Source of the DNA: Engraulis encrasicolus
Lineage: Eukaryota; Chordata; Actinopteri; Clupeiformes; Engraulidae
DNA length: 64,000 nucleotides
Reading direction: 5' to 3'
NCBI RefSeq assembly: GCF_034702125.1
Contig: NC_085865.1
Coordinates: 27,317,040-27,381,039 of the forward strand
Shown here piece by piece: positions 25,868 to 39,967 of this stretch; positions within the stretch are counted from its first letter, which is position 1; every line of letters starts with the position of its first letter. The translations under genes were made by a program, and so were the position numbers. The notes beneath the pieces are model-generated. The model saw only the letters and a list, made by a program, of their open reading frames with translations. It did not search any database and had not been told where the DNA came from.

Positions 25868-26500
25868 ACTGAAGAGTAAGTTAGTTAAAAAAACTAGATG
25901 TAAAAAGTGTTATTATACTCAAAAGCTTAAATTCCATTGCTCAGGCATCTTGAAAAAGAAGTCAGTTCAGGTCAGTTAAATATCAGCACACAGGCTTTGG
26001 CGAGAAACTGTCCAGCATAACTTACACCAAGCCATACTAACAAAAGAAATACAATAATGTTGTTGACACTGACATTTCACTTTGACATTTTCAAGTTTAT
26101 TATAATCAAATTATTGTGTGAACAAGTTTCACCGCACATAAGGTGATGAATTCAATTGCACAAATGTAAAAGACCCAAAATTCCACAATCTTCTCAGAGT
26201 GGTGAGGTAAGCCCTAAAATGCATGCAATCGGCATTACACTGATTAAAAGTTTGAAGTTAAAGTTTTAAAGTCTGTTTCCTCATGAACATTACTTGTGCT
26301 CAATCTACCTTCTACTTACACTCTTCTTGTCTTTCTCATGTCTTGTGTTTCTTCCCCTTCCATCATGATTATTGCAGAGCAACAATTGCACTGCTTCATG
26401 GACAGACAGTCTGTCTATACAAAGTTAAAGACTATATCTTTCTCATATCCCTTATTACATATGGAGATTAAAACAATATTCAACACACCTACACCTGTGG
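25868..26500. other. unique non-coding stretch
   Basis: No supported feature before the LINE fragment. Confidence 0.4.
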
Positions 26501-26509
26501 TATGGAGAG

Positions 26510-27345
26510 GAACCAGCCTGTCCCCTGTGTGCAGTTCCTGCAAACCTAAAGCACATCTTGGTGGGTTGTAAGACCAGCCTAACCCAAGGAAGGTAGACCT
26601 GGCGCCACAACCAGGTGCTGAAGTGTTTGGCTGCCAAACTTGAGGAGAAAAGACAAACCACCGATGCCATGCCTCCAAATTCCCAACCAGCTGCCCCATG
26701 GAAGACACCTTTTGTCCGGGAAGGGGAGAAAGGAGGAGCCAAGCCAGCTCCTTTGGAGGTGGGCCCACTGACCATGGCCCGGGACTGGGAAATCGCAGTA
26801 ACAAACTTGCGCCCTGACCTGGTCCTATGGTCCAATTCCTGCCAGCGTGTCTTCATTGTGGAGCTTACCGTCCCGTGGGAGGATTCAATTGGGGAGGCGT
26901 ATGAAAGGAAGAGGCTGCGGTATGCCGACCTTGCAGCGGAAGCAGAGGGGCGGGGCTGGAATGTGAAGGTGTGGCCTGTGGAGGTGGGCTGCAGGGGCTT
27001 TGTGGCCAGAAGCACCACGGGGCTTCTGAAGGAGGTCGGTGTCAGAGGGCAGGCCCAACGGAGGGCCATTAAAGAACTGTCTGCAGCAGCTGAGCAGAGC
27101 AGTCACTGGCTGTGGCTGAAGCGTAGGGACACAACGTGAGCTGCCAGGTGACCATGTGATTCCACCGTACAACACACACCCAGGTCTGATCAGCCTGTGG
27201 TGGGCCAACCTGTATGAGAGTGTCTTGTGTGAAATGGCCGAAACACCCAATGATACAGGAAACACAACTGACGATGTGTTGCGATGGTGGCACCACATGG
27301 CCATCACTGAACCCCACTCCACCATCACCTGTTATGAACATGAAG
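26510..27345 (+). pseudogene. 3' end of an R2/Hero-like LINE with restriction-like endonuclease
   Basis: A CPLC...H-x4-C zinc-knuckle-like motif is readable at about 26520-26575 (CPLC, then LKHILVGC). It is followed by a stop and frame break, then a 174-codon open frame (26615-27139). That frame contains RPDLVLW, about 12 residues, then VELTVPWEDS, and later YERKRLRYADLAAEAEGRGW and VEVGCRGFV. The CCHC-then-RPD...E-x-T arrangement matches the restriction-like endonuclease domain that closes the protein of R2-group non-LTR retrotransposons such as Hero of fish. The segment between ARDWEI and the RPD motif looks shortened. The 5' part, including the reverse transcriptase, is absent. 27140-27345 is probably the 3' untranslated end. 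Confidence 0.68.
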
Positions 27346-27808
27346 GGACTTTAACACCTAGTCCTATAATGAAGTCTGATTTATGTGAATATGTGAGGAT
27401 AACAAAAATTCACAACCTCCATCTGTCTGCATCTTTCCTTTTTTGGTCCTATATGAATGCTCAGTAGCCTGCGGAAACGCAACATCAATACAGCACAGCA
27501 CAAAACCAAGTCATCTCTGCTTGCCTCATCTGTCAAACACAATAAAACAACAGCACGGACCACCAGTCCAGGAGTATTAGTCTTATAATTTATCAGATAG
27601 TGGAATGAACACTGCACCATAATAGTATATTAAAGTGGACAGACAGTCTGGCAGATGTACTCGACTCCAGTCGCCATGACAGGAATCCATTTCCAGTGCA
27701 TCATGCCGGCAGGCTAGGAAAATAAATCGCACTGACATCCTATATTGATGCAAACAAGATGCGTGTCGCACATTAATCATTGTTTGTGTGCTGATGAATA
27801 AGTTGAAT

Positions 27809-27918
<110 letters not shown>

Positions 27919-28087
27919 TGTCTTGATGTGGGCTAGTAAAATTTGTAGACTAGACATATGCTATTTTAGTATTGCTAAAACTAGAGAGAATTTATTTAAG
28001 ATTTGGAAGTCAACAAACTGAACAGTATGGATACAGCTCATTCACAAAATGTGGAAAATATACCACAATGAAGCTGTAACACTACGC

Positions 28088-28091
<4 letters not shown>

Positions 28092-28170
<79 letters not shown>
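28092..28170 (+). repeat. (TG)n microsatellite
   Basis: Pure TG tract of 79 bp; first of a close pair separated by 107 bp. Confidence 0.97.
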
Positions 28171-28171
<1 letters not shown>

Positions 28172-28276
28172 AGAGGGAGAAACTCTGAAGGGAGGTGTTT
28201 TCAAGCACCAAGCTCCTGTGTAAAACTCCAAACTGCAGGTATGTTTCCATGGCAGTCTCCCTTTCACAGACCGGCT

Positions 28277-31034
<2,758 letters not shown>

Positions 31035-31470
31035 GAGAACTTGTTGTCACGATGTGGGTGGTATGAAATACAGCGCATTTAAAGTCGGCCACAAATATGA
31101 ACGAGACGATGAGCTCGCACCAGCTTGCTCTACTAACACACCACCTGGCAGTACAGGCAGTGAGGAGGAGCTGAAGTGGGGAGCAGTGCAAACTTGTGTA
31201 GGGGTGTGAGACTAGACTCATATACACACGTGAGTGAGTTGTTGACCAACCAGTTCATGGGAGCGTGACTTCGGAGGCGGTCCGCAGACGAGCATCAACG
31301 GGGATAAGCAACTGCAGAGGTTGCAAGGTCTGACTGCAGTCGCATTCATCCCGCAATAGTTTGACACCATGTGACATCTCACCTCGTCGATGCAACATTT
31401 TTGAAGTTTGACAGGAAATCTAACCGTCATGCAGCATTTTCATCCAGAGTGCATTGCTGTCTAAATGCGC
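31035..31470 (+). mobile_element. single arm of the fold-back family seen at 59758-60745
   Basis: It shares CATTTAAAGTCGGCCACAAA, GAGCTCGCACCAG, GGAGGAGCTGAAGTGGGGAG, CACACGTGAGTGAGTTGTTG, GGGATAAGCAACTG and CATGTGACATCTCACC, in the same order as 60310-60735. Only one arm is present here, so either the family is a unit that formed an inverted pair at 59758-60745 or this copy lost its other half. Non-coding. Confidence 0.7.
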
Positions 31471-31504
31471 ATGCATGCGTTGATGACTAATCGAATGCCC
31501 TTAA

Positions 31505-31608
31505 TGATCCAGGCCTTGCTAGGACGTGAAATGCCCAGATTGGATACTCCGCGGAGTTCACCAAAGAGTATCCAATCACTGGGCGTTTCACGTCCGAGGT
31601 CAGGATCC
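31505..31608. repeat. 30-bp-stem hairpin
   Basis: 31522-31549 (GGACGTGAAATGCCCAGATT...) and 31566-31595 are reverse complements with one 2-base bulge and one mismatch, around a 16-nt loop that contains CCGCGG. Weaker complementarity extends outward to GATCC/GGATC. It could be a tiny fold-back element or an extruding cruciform. Confidence 0.7.
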
Positions 31609-32171
31609 TTGACTTCGAGATACAGCCCTCACTGTGTGCAAATTCTTGTTTTTATCACCTACGCTGTAGAAGGTTGTTTCAGCTTGTTCCTGACACAATT
31701 TTGGCCATTGTGCCAAGTATGCGGTGGAAGTGCAAGTTTGCGTCCATTCTTGGGAAACCATGACAGAGTGAGAACTTTGTAAAAGTAGTTTGGCAGAATA
31801 GTGTCCTTTCCACAAAAAAATCTCTTTTGAAGATTATTTTGAGGTGTGAGCTGTGAGATTTTCAATATGCTGTAGATTTTAGGCCTGATCACGAAGTCAC
31901 ATTTTGCAAAAAATATTAAATTATTTCCACATCTATCTAATAGTTCAAGAAATGTCTGTCTGGATCTCTGTGACCCGCATAACTCCCGTATCACAGCACC
32001 ATAAGATCTCAAAGTTGGAAGGTGACTTGGCCATGGTATGGTGGGTTGCAGCGCAATGTTGACATTTGGATATAAAATAGTGAAGATGTTACTTAAACTT
32101 CAATTTTCACTCAAACTAATTTTCACTCAACCAGCTGATTGCGCAACAAACATTCGGACATCGCAACCAGC

Positions 32172-33810
32172 CAATTCGCCTTTGGCTAAGCCCCGCCCTC
32201 TTTAGTTACAGTTGCTAGGTCGGACAGATAAACTTTCAATGCTGAGATATCAACGTGATTTATGCAGTGACTGCAAATCGCAGCAGTTATTCACTCATAA
32301 TAAATAAAAAACGCATTCATAGTATTGTGAATATAAGTATTTATTTTCTGAACGGTCATGCGATGCATCACAGCTGTTATGGGCTCTTCTATGGGTATCG
32401 ATAGGCATTGTAACCAGCACCATGGTAAGCTGAGCTCGCATCTTTTGAGCCCTGACTCAAACTTGCTAGACGAAAACGAAATCACACAACTTAATGGCTG
32501 TAGTCATCTTCAAAGCTACCACAGCAATGTGTAACATTAACGTTTGGCGTTTATATCTTCAGTAGCTTAACAAAGTCACGTCCATCAGCTGCNCAACATG
32601 ATCTCCAAAAATTCTGTGCTCCTGGACACGGATGTTAAGGGCACAAAATCCGTGTCCAGGAGCACGGATTTTGCCAAAATTCCGTGCTCCTGGACACGGA
32701 ATTGTTTTCCGTGCTCCTGGACACGGAATTGTTTTCTGTGATGGACACAGAGAAGTGCTCTCTCTATAGGCTACTCCCACAGCTCTATGTTTCCACAGTC
32801 TTGTGTTTTCTCAGGACTTTTCTAATTTCAAATATTTTTTCTCAAAATAACATTTCCTACTGACAGGTTAGGGTTAGGGATTGTTTTGGTCTGGGCACAG
32901 CTAGTTTTGTTTCATTCATTATATTAATTTGATAGCCTAGCAACCAACTGGAAAAGGTATTTCTCAAAAATATGTCTTTAATGACAGGTTAAGGTTAGGG
33001 AATGTTTTGGTCAGGGCACAACTTAAATTGCTATAGCCTTATTTTGTTTAGGATTAGCATTTGTTATGTATTTTCTAATGATAGACTTACACAGTGCTGT
33101 GGTAATAGCCTATAGAAAGCACTTCCGTGTGCCCATCACGGAAAACAATTCTGTGTCCAGGAGCACGGAAAACAATTCCGTGACCAGGAGCACGGAATTT
33201 TGGCAAAATCCGTGCTCCTGGACACGAATTTCGGATCCTTAACATCCGTGTCCAGGAGCACAGAATTTTTGGAGATCAGGCTGAGCTGCTAGTCAAAACA
33301 ATCCTGACGTGACTGATAGTTAACTTTGCTAGCGGTGTTTCTTCATTAATTAGGTCAGAAATCCAAAATCCTACTCTGAAACAGGTTCGTGGTTTGCTTA
33401 CAACCTTACTGAAAAGGGATATGAATGAGATGGTGTCATGATCGGAGCACACAAAGTATGTTTTTGATCCGTGTGCTTTCTAGTCGAGTGTGAGGCTGCC
33501 GAGACCCTTCAAGGCAGACTATCCAGCTGCTATAATATTAGTCCGGTTTTAGGTAAAGAGGAAAGTGATTACCACCTGTTACATCGCGGGGAAAATTACA
33601 CATTTGTCACTAATACCCCAGGCACAATTTCCAATCATATTTTAATAATAATACGACCGTATCTCGCTAACTACTTGAAAACATGCGATTTCAGCATTGA
33701 GTTCAATGGAGCGCTGTCAAAACTGTCCGAGGTTTGTCCGAGGTCGTCCTTTTGCTGCGCTGTGATTGGTCAAAAAGCACTTTAGGGCGGGCCTTAGCCA
33801 AAGGTAAATT
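32172..33810. mobile_element. inverted-repeat element with CCTTTGGCTAAGCCCCGCCC ends
   Basis: 32172-32204 and 33779-33810 are inverted copies of AATTYRCCTTTGGCTAAGSCCCGCCCT. Similarity continues inward in patches (CGGACAG, CAATGCTGA, AGTCACGTC). The middle is the palindrome-rich 32590-33294 segment. It is either one large fold-back element or an outer element with a nested inner one. Non-coding; no target duplication resolved. Confidence 0.5.
32590..33294. mobile_element. fold-back segment built of near-palindromic 20-mers
   Basis: About 170 bp at each end are inverted copies, starting near TGATCTCCAAAAATTCTGTG. Each arm holds four versions of the 20-mer TCCGTGCTCCTGGACACGGA or its reverse, itself close to palindromic, giving eight in all (near 32610, 32650, 32682, 32708, 33150, 33177, 33210 and 33245). 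The loop region carries GACAGGTTAGGGTTAGGGA twice. A single undetermined base (N) is at 32593. Confidence 0.7.
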
Positions 33811-33822
33811 GTGCAGGGTCAT

Positions 33823-34421
33823 CCCTATGTTCCCTGGGTCCTATGTCCCCCGCAATCGGGGAACTTAGGACCCTTTTTTCAAAAAAGGGTTCTATGTTCC
33901 CCGCTGCTTCAAGACTAAGCGCAGGTTGTTACACCTCTGACAGGTTAGGTTTAGGGATAGTTTTGGCCACGGCATCAATTTACAACTTAGGAACATTGCA
34001 TTACTGACGGGTTAGGTTTAGGGATGGTTTTGGGAAGGGCACAATTTGAAAACTTGGAAACATACAATGCGGGGAACTTAGGACCCTTTTTTCAAAAAAG
34101 GGTTCTATGTTCCCCGCTGCTTCCGAGTAGATTGCTGCCGCATGGCAAAGCGCAGGTTGTTGTTGCACCTCTGACAGATTAGGTTTAGGCATAGTTTTGG
34201 TCAGAGCACAAATTTAAAACTCAGAAACATTGCATTACTGACAGGTTAAGTTTAGGGATGGTTTTGGGAAGGGCACAATTTGAAAAGTCGGAAACATACA
34301 ATGCGGGGAACATAGAACCCTTTTTTGTAGAAAAATGATCCTAAGTTCCCCAGTCCCATACAAAGACAGGGGAACATAGGACCTGGGGAACGTAGGACCC
34401 GGGGAACATATGTACACTCCC
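33823..34421. mobile_element. fold-back element with GGGGAACTTAGGACCC hairpins
   Basis: Ends are inverted copies of ATGTTCCCYGGGTCCTAYGT. GGGGAACTTAGGACCCTTTT begins 45-bp hairpins at 33857 and about 34070, and a third partial one starts near 34304. Units of about 213-234 bp therefore repeat in tandem. Each unit also carries TTAGGTTTAGGGATRGTTTT, the same motif as in the neighbouring element, so the two are probably one family group. Confidence 0.65.
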
Positions 34422-34466
34422 GATTGCGCAACATTCCAAGCACTTAGCGCATCAGACACCTGCTAC

Positions 34467-36258
34467 CAGGGGCGGAGTGGGAAGAGTATTCCCACCGGGA
34501 GAATTTTTCCCTTAGCGGCCCTTTTTACCCCTCCACCAACACCAAAAAAAAAAAAACAACAACAACAACGCGAACAACATGGTTCCCTAACCAAAAAGAC
34601 AAAAAACACGAAATCTGCAGTCGTAGGTGTACTACATGTGGACATTAGTGTTGTCAAAATATCAACCTGAAGTGGAGAATTGTAGCCTACACTTGTCTTG
34701 ATGAAATAGGCCTACACAGCCATCATCACAGTCCAAAGCATTTACCATAGAACATTGCAGGTTAGGCTACACCACGCTACTGTTCCATGAAAATGTGCAC
34801 TCCACTGTCATTTTGACAGTTTGTAGGCCAATTGAAATATCGTAAAAGAGTCATTTATGTAGCCATTTATGTATTAAGCCATTTATGTAGCCCCTCCCTT
34901 TACCATTCAGATAAATAAGCGGACCAAAGTGGGTTCCTGTTGAGCTAGAGCAAGTATGTGTACCTGTAATGCAGTTACCTTAAGTGAGTGGAGTCTGACA
35001 AGTACTATAAGATATTTAAAAATAGAAGTATTTATTTTAATACCAAAAAGGTTCAATAGTAAAACAAATAAAACAGTGTAATTGCCCCTCTTTCACTAGT
35101 TATAAAGAAACAAAATTCACAAACCAAAAATGCATAAGTGGGGTAGCTCCCACTATGACCTAGCCTAGATATAAGCCCAGGCAAACTCACAAAAAAACAA
35201 TAAAAGATAAGGTACTCACTAGTACACTTCAAGTCCTAGACTCTTACTATTAGATTTTTACTCTTTAACAGGAAGACAGGATGAGCACGGGCACAAAGTT
35301 TTGAGTGTGGGGATTTTTAGAAGAGTAGGCTATAGCTTACAAAGAGTCTGTACATTGTGCAATAAACCCACCATGCAGCAACTAAGCCAAACCTAGGCTA
35401 CTTCAAAGCACAACCATAAGTAAACAAAATGAATAACCAAACGGTGTAGGCCTACCTTAAAACGCTGTCTTCGTCGCAGCAAATGTCTTTGTTTCTTGCA
35501 ATTACATTTTAATCCACAGTTTAGGCTACACACCCAGCACTGCTCACATCAGAATCTTGTGTGGTAATTATTTTGTTCCATTTCTTCAGACATTACATAG
35601 GCTACATCCTAAATGTGCCACATATAAATATATGTATGATATAACATTATTTCGACTGTAAGGAGATATAGGCCTACCGCTAGTTCTAACAAACCAATGC
35701 CATCAAAACATGTACAACGTGTTTTCCTGCTTAGCTGCAGTTCACCTCCTTACCACTTGGTGGAGTCTGTTCGTAACCCAAGTCAATAACCACAGAGCAA
35801 GTGAATCTGGACTGGCAGACTGTAAACTGTAACAGTCATGTGGAAATCGGAAAATAAATCACAACTTACTAATATTTCCATTCCTTGGTAACCAATCTAA
35901 ATATCACAGGTTCTTGAAATACTGAAAACGAAACTATGTTACTAAGATCTAGTAAACTTCCGCGATCTACGGTGTATGAACATTATCAGTAGTGAAGGGG
36001 TGTGGCCAATTTACTGTTTGACACCGTCACTGAGGTATTGCGGTCGCATAGACGGTATATATAGTGGTGAGTCAACTTCTCACGTTATAATTGTTCAATC
36101 TTCGATAAGTCAGAGAAATACTATGAGACCGTCTGAGAATATAATATGGCTAATCACTTTGGGGCCGATTGAGAACATAATGCGGCCGCTATAATATATT
36201 TCGCGGCCGCGGCCCACCGGGACAAGTCCCCGATCTCCCGATGGCCACTCCGCGCCTG
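34467..36258. mobile_element. 1.8-kb non-autonomous hAT element, CAGGSGCGGAGTGG ends
   Basis: Terminal inverted repeats CAGGGGCGGAGTGG and (reverse complement of the right end) CAGGCGCGGAGTGG. A perfect 8-bp duplication, CCTGCTAC, lies at 34459-34466 and 36259-36266. Subterminal CACCGGGA words occur at both ends. There is no transposase frame and the interior is mostly AT-rich. Confidence 0.93.
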
Positions 36259-36571
36259 CCTGCTACCACACACACTACCACACACACTGCGCTTCGAGTG
36301 GGCTGTCGCAGTGTTCAATACTCACAGACTCCAGTGCACAAATAATTAGAACGGTCCAAGGTGTAAGTAAAGCTGGCGTCTGCAAAAAAGTAATGGGAAT
36401 GGCCGCAGGTTTGCCGTTTTGTCCCACTATGCAACAGCTGAACAGAGTTTGGCTGGAGGGTACGCTACGCTTAGCCAGTGGCGGACTTAGCAATTTGGGG
36501 GCCTAAGGCGAAATTAGCTAGGGGGCCCATCGGCCCACCCAAGTGTTAACCCCCCCCCACCCCCCTTAAAA

Positions 36572-36608
<37 letters not shown>
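36572..36608 (+). repeat. (ATA)n trinucleotide tract
   Basis: About 12 ATA/TAA units inside the hAT element, following a C-rich run. Confidence 0.9.
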
Positions 36609-36800
36609 GGCTTGCTTAGGGAAGATGCTTAGCTCACAGCATCTACACAATTCAAAAACCAAGCTCTCTACAACAGTCAGAAGGCCTTGTGAACATAATG
36701 TGCTTGGGCACAGTTTTGCTTTAATTTAGACAGCATTCAATGTTGACATATTCAACATTGCAATCTTCACATGCGCATCAATCAATTACACATGGGCATC

Positions 36801-36801
36801 A

Positions 36802-36893
<92 letters not shown>
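36801..36893 (+). repeat. (CT)n-(CA)n microsatellite
   Basis: A short CT run passes directly into an 80-bp CA tract. A second, shorter CA tract lies at 37149-37180. Confidence 0.95.
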
Positions 36894-36895
<2 letters not shown>

Positions 36896-37146
36896 GCCTC
36901 TCTAGCCTGGTGACAAGATGCACCTCTGACGACGCATTTCAAAGCAACCAACAGAGGAGTAGCTGCATTTTGCCCAAATGCCAACACCGCCACCACACCA
37001 ACTGTGTGTGCACATGACGTATGGTATGCCGAGCAGCAAGCATCTCAAACTGAATACAAAACAAAACACCACGGCGGGTGAAATTCAAAGCAACCAACTG
37101 AGGCATAGTAGCAATAGTTCCAATTGCCATCACACAGACACACGCG

Positions 37147-37182
<36 letters not shown>

Positions 37183-37958
37183 GTGACTTACTATGAGTAG
37201 ATTGTCTTTTGTCAATCATGCGTCAGCGTTTCACCAAGCTGAACTTCCACATCTCACCTCCTGTTAGCATCCAGAACTAGCCAACAATATCGCTACATAA
37301 CGCAGTTGATTAGCCAATAAAAACTACAGCATATCTACATGTAGAGCTGTGGGTGACATGTCAGCTGTTCTGCGCTTTTCTGAATCTCGCCACATCGCTT
37401 CAAGTTATCGAATGTTCCTCGAAGGCTGCATGCTTGTTTAAGCCTTTCCAAATTTCGATAGCATGTTTCTGAAATCATTTCAGATAGATTTATAAGGTTG
37501 AACTTGTGTCTGATGATACAGTAACTGATGCACTGTCTGCAAGCGCTTAAAGGCTGCGTCCTTTTCAATGGAATAACTTACTCGAGCCAATCCCAGTGCC
37601 TAGGAAAACGAACGTCTTTTTGAACCAAAATATCTCACGGCTCACGGGGTATTCTTTCAGCAAAACCTGATTGGGTTTATCAGTGCCGAGGTCATTCGCA
37701 GATCCATCAGTGGGGATAGCCACAGTAGTCGACCTGCTAGTGCTACTGTAGGGCACCGCTTCCTTGTCGGCACGGCTGTCAATGGTCAGGATCCACGGAG
37801 ATAGTTCAGGCTTCTAACATATCATGTCGTGGGTAATCCAAAGTTACCGATGTTGGAGTTTTAAAACATTTACGCATAGTGGTATCCATATTCAGGAAAA
37901 CACAAAACTTTCATGTCTGCTTGCAATCCTCCTTCCCCACCACGTCATTTTTGGAGTT

Positions 37959-39967
37959 GGGTCATTCCATGTCAATTCACATGATTCCCTAGAATCTCCC
38001 CACATGACCGTCTCCGATTTACCCGATATTTCACATACAGGTACCTTTTGATGTCTATTGAAAGAATACCAAGTATTAGCACCCTACGTCCAACGGCTGC
38101 AGAGATGAAGCCCTCCAAAGTTCGGGTGCCATGCACACTTTTCTAGCCTGTGAATTGCATACAAAATTTACAAGCAGATTTTGACACCTCTGGTTTTAGT
38201 TTCAAGGAAGATACAGGCCTAAAAATCACCATGGCCCCTCAATATGACCCCGTCTACCAGATGATGTACTTACAAATGGTATGCCTTGATTGTTTTTGGC
38301 TATATTAAGCCTTAAAAACTGAATTTGTGAAGAGCGTGATGAAGAGTCTTGCCTTTTTGGGGTTCCAGAACTTGGACACTATGTATGCTTTGGGAGTTAT
38401 AATTGATTTTCCATCATATTTGGGAACTGTACAGTGTATTCCGAAAAATGTAGGGCGCCCAGACTTTAAAAGATAAAATAGGAGGGACTCAAAAACAGCT
38501 TTGAGACAAAATGACCTTACGGTACCCTCTACTTCAGGCCTCAAATTAACCATGTGGGCACTTGATGACTGGAACGCCCTTTTAACCCCATGTACAGTAG
38601 CACTGTATCAAACATTCAAGCTTGGAAAAACTTTGCTTTTCAAAGTTCTTCATATAAATCTTGGCCTTCAAAGTATATGTTTTTCTCTATATCTTATCAC
38701 AGTGTCTTTTGTCTGCTGCCATCTGCTGGTCTAAAAAAGTAACAACAACGTAATGTAAGAAGACAAAAGGGGCAGGGAAATGTTGCCCATAATTTACCAA
38801 TAAAGCACTGTAATTATACAGTATATTGCTATATTAATTATGATTTTTGACAAGCATGATGAATATTTCTAGTTTAAATAATTTCCTAAGTGTGACTGCT
38901 TAATACTCAATCATGATGCCAGTCCCAAGATGGCCTCAACCCTGCACTACATTTCTACCAGACATGGGGGTGGGTGTGTCCTGGTGGAAATGTAATCATG
39001 ATTGAGCATTCTGCATAATGCTTGTTAAAATCATAATTAATATATATCAATATACTGTAGAATTAAAGTGCTTTATTGGTAGCCTAGCGAGCTTAAACCC
39101 CTAGGGGCGTCTAGATTTCTAGGCTACTTTATTGGTAAATTATGGGCAAGATTTTTCAGCCCCTTTTGTTTTCTTACATTGCGCTGTTGTTACGTTCTTT
39201 GACCAGCAGATGGCGGCAGACAAAACGGACACTGTGATAAGACATAGACAAAAACATGTACTTTGAAGGCCAAGATTAATATGAAGAACTTTGAAAAACA
39301 AAGTTTTTCCAAGCTTGAATGTTTGATACAGTGCTACTGTACATGGGGTGAAAAGGGCGTTCCAGTCATCAAGTGCCCACATGGTTAATTTGAGGCCTGA
39401 AGTAGAGGGTACCGTAAGGTCATTTTGTCCAAAAGCTGTTTTTGAGTCCCTCCTATTCCATCATTAAAAGTCTGAGCGCCCTAATTTTTTTTTGGAATAT
39501 ACTGTACAGTTCCCAAATATGATGGAAAATCAACTATAACTTCCAAAACATACATAGTTTCCAAGATCTGGCACCCCAAAATGGCAAGACCCTTCATCAT
39601 GGTTTTCACAAATTCAATTTTTAAGGCTTAATATAGCCAAAAATAATCAAGGCATGCTATTCGTAAGTACATCATCTGGTAGACGGGTTCATATTGAGGG
39701 GCCATGGTGATTTTTAGGCCTGTATCTTCCTTCAAACTAAAACCAGGGGTATCAAAATCTGCTTGTAAATTTTATATACAATTCACATGCTTGAAAAGTG
39801 GGCATGGCACCCCAACTTCGGAGGGCTTCATCTCCGCAACCGTTGGACGTAGGGTGCTAATACTTGGTATTCTTTCAATTGACATCAAAAGGTACCTGTA
39901 TGTGAGATATCGGGTAAATCGGAGAGGGTCATGTGGGGAAGGCGTGTGAATTGACATGGAATGACCC
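37959..39967. mobile_element. 2.0-kb fold-back element (near-palindrome)
   Basis: Nearly the whole element is one inverted repeat. The left arm (37959 to about 38960) and right arm (to 39967) share GGGTCATTCCATGTCAATTC ends, GGTAAATCGG, CCACATGGTTAATTTGAGGC, CAAGCTTGAATGTTTGATAC and many more in reverse order. The arms differ by scattered substitutions and small gaps, so it is not an assembly mirror artefact. AGTT flanks both ends (37955-37958 and 39968-39971), a possible 4-bp target duplication. Non-coding. Nested in the 36476-40633 hAT. Confidence 0.85.
39082..39126. mobile_element. 45-bp insertion with an 11-bp target duplication
   Basis: The right arm contains 45 bp absent from the left arm. 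It is flanked by CTTTATTGGTA on both sides (39071-39081 and 39127-39137), a sequence present once in the left arm. Its ends are inverted (TAGCCTAG / CTAGGCTA) and its middle has GGGGCGTCTAGATTTCTAGG, matching 3074-3094 almost exactly. Confidence 0.75.

Noticed and set aside
26455..27069. Minus-strand 204-codon open frame
   Set aside because: It is the shadow of the plus-strand LINE endonuclease frame, which carries the recognisable motifs.
32868..32885. Interstitial telomere repeat (TTAGGGTTAGGG)
   Set aside because: Only two units, and part of a longer motif repeated in the neighbouring fold-back elements.
32590..33294. CRISPR-like or integron-like array of 20-bp palindromes
   Set aside because: The 20-mers are arranged symmetrically in two inverted arms and no spacer set or associated genes exist; a fold-back transposon explains it.
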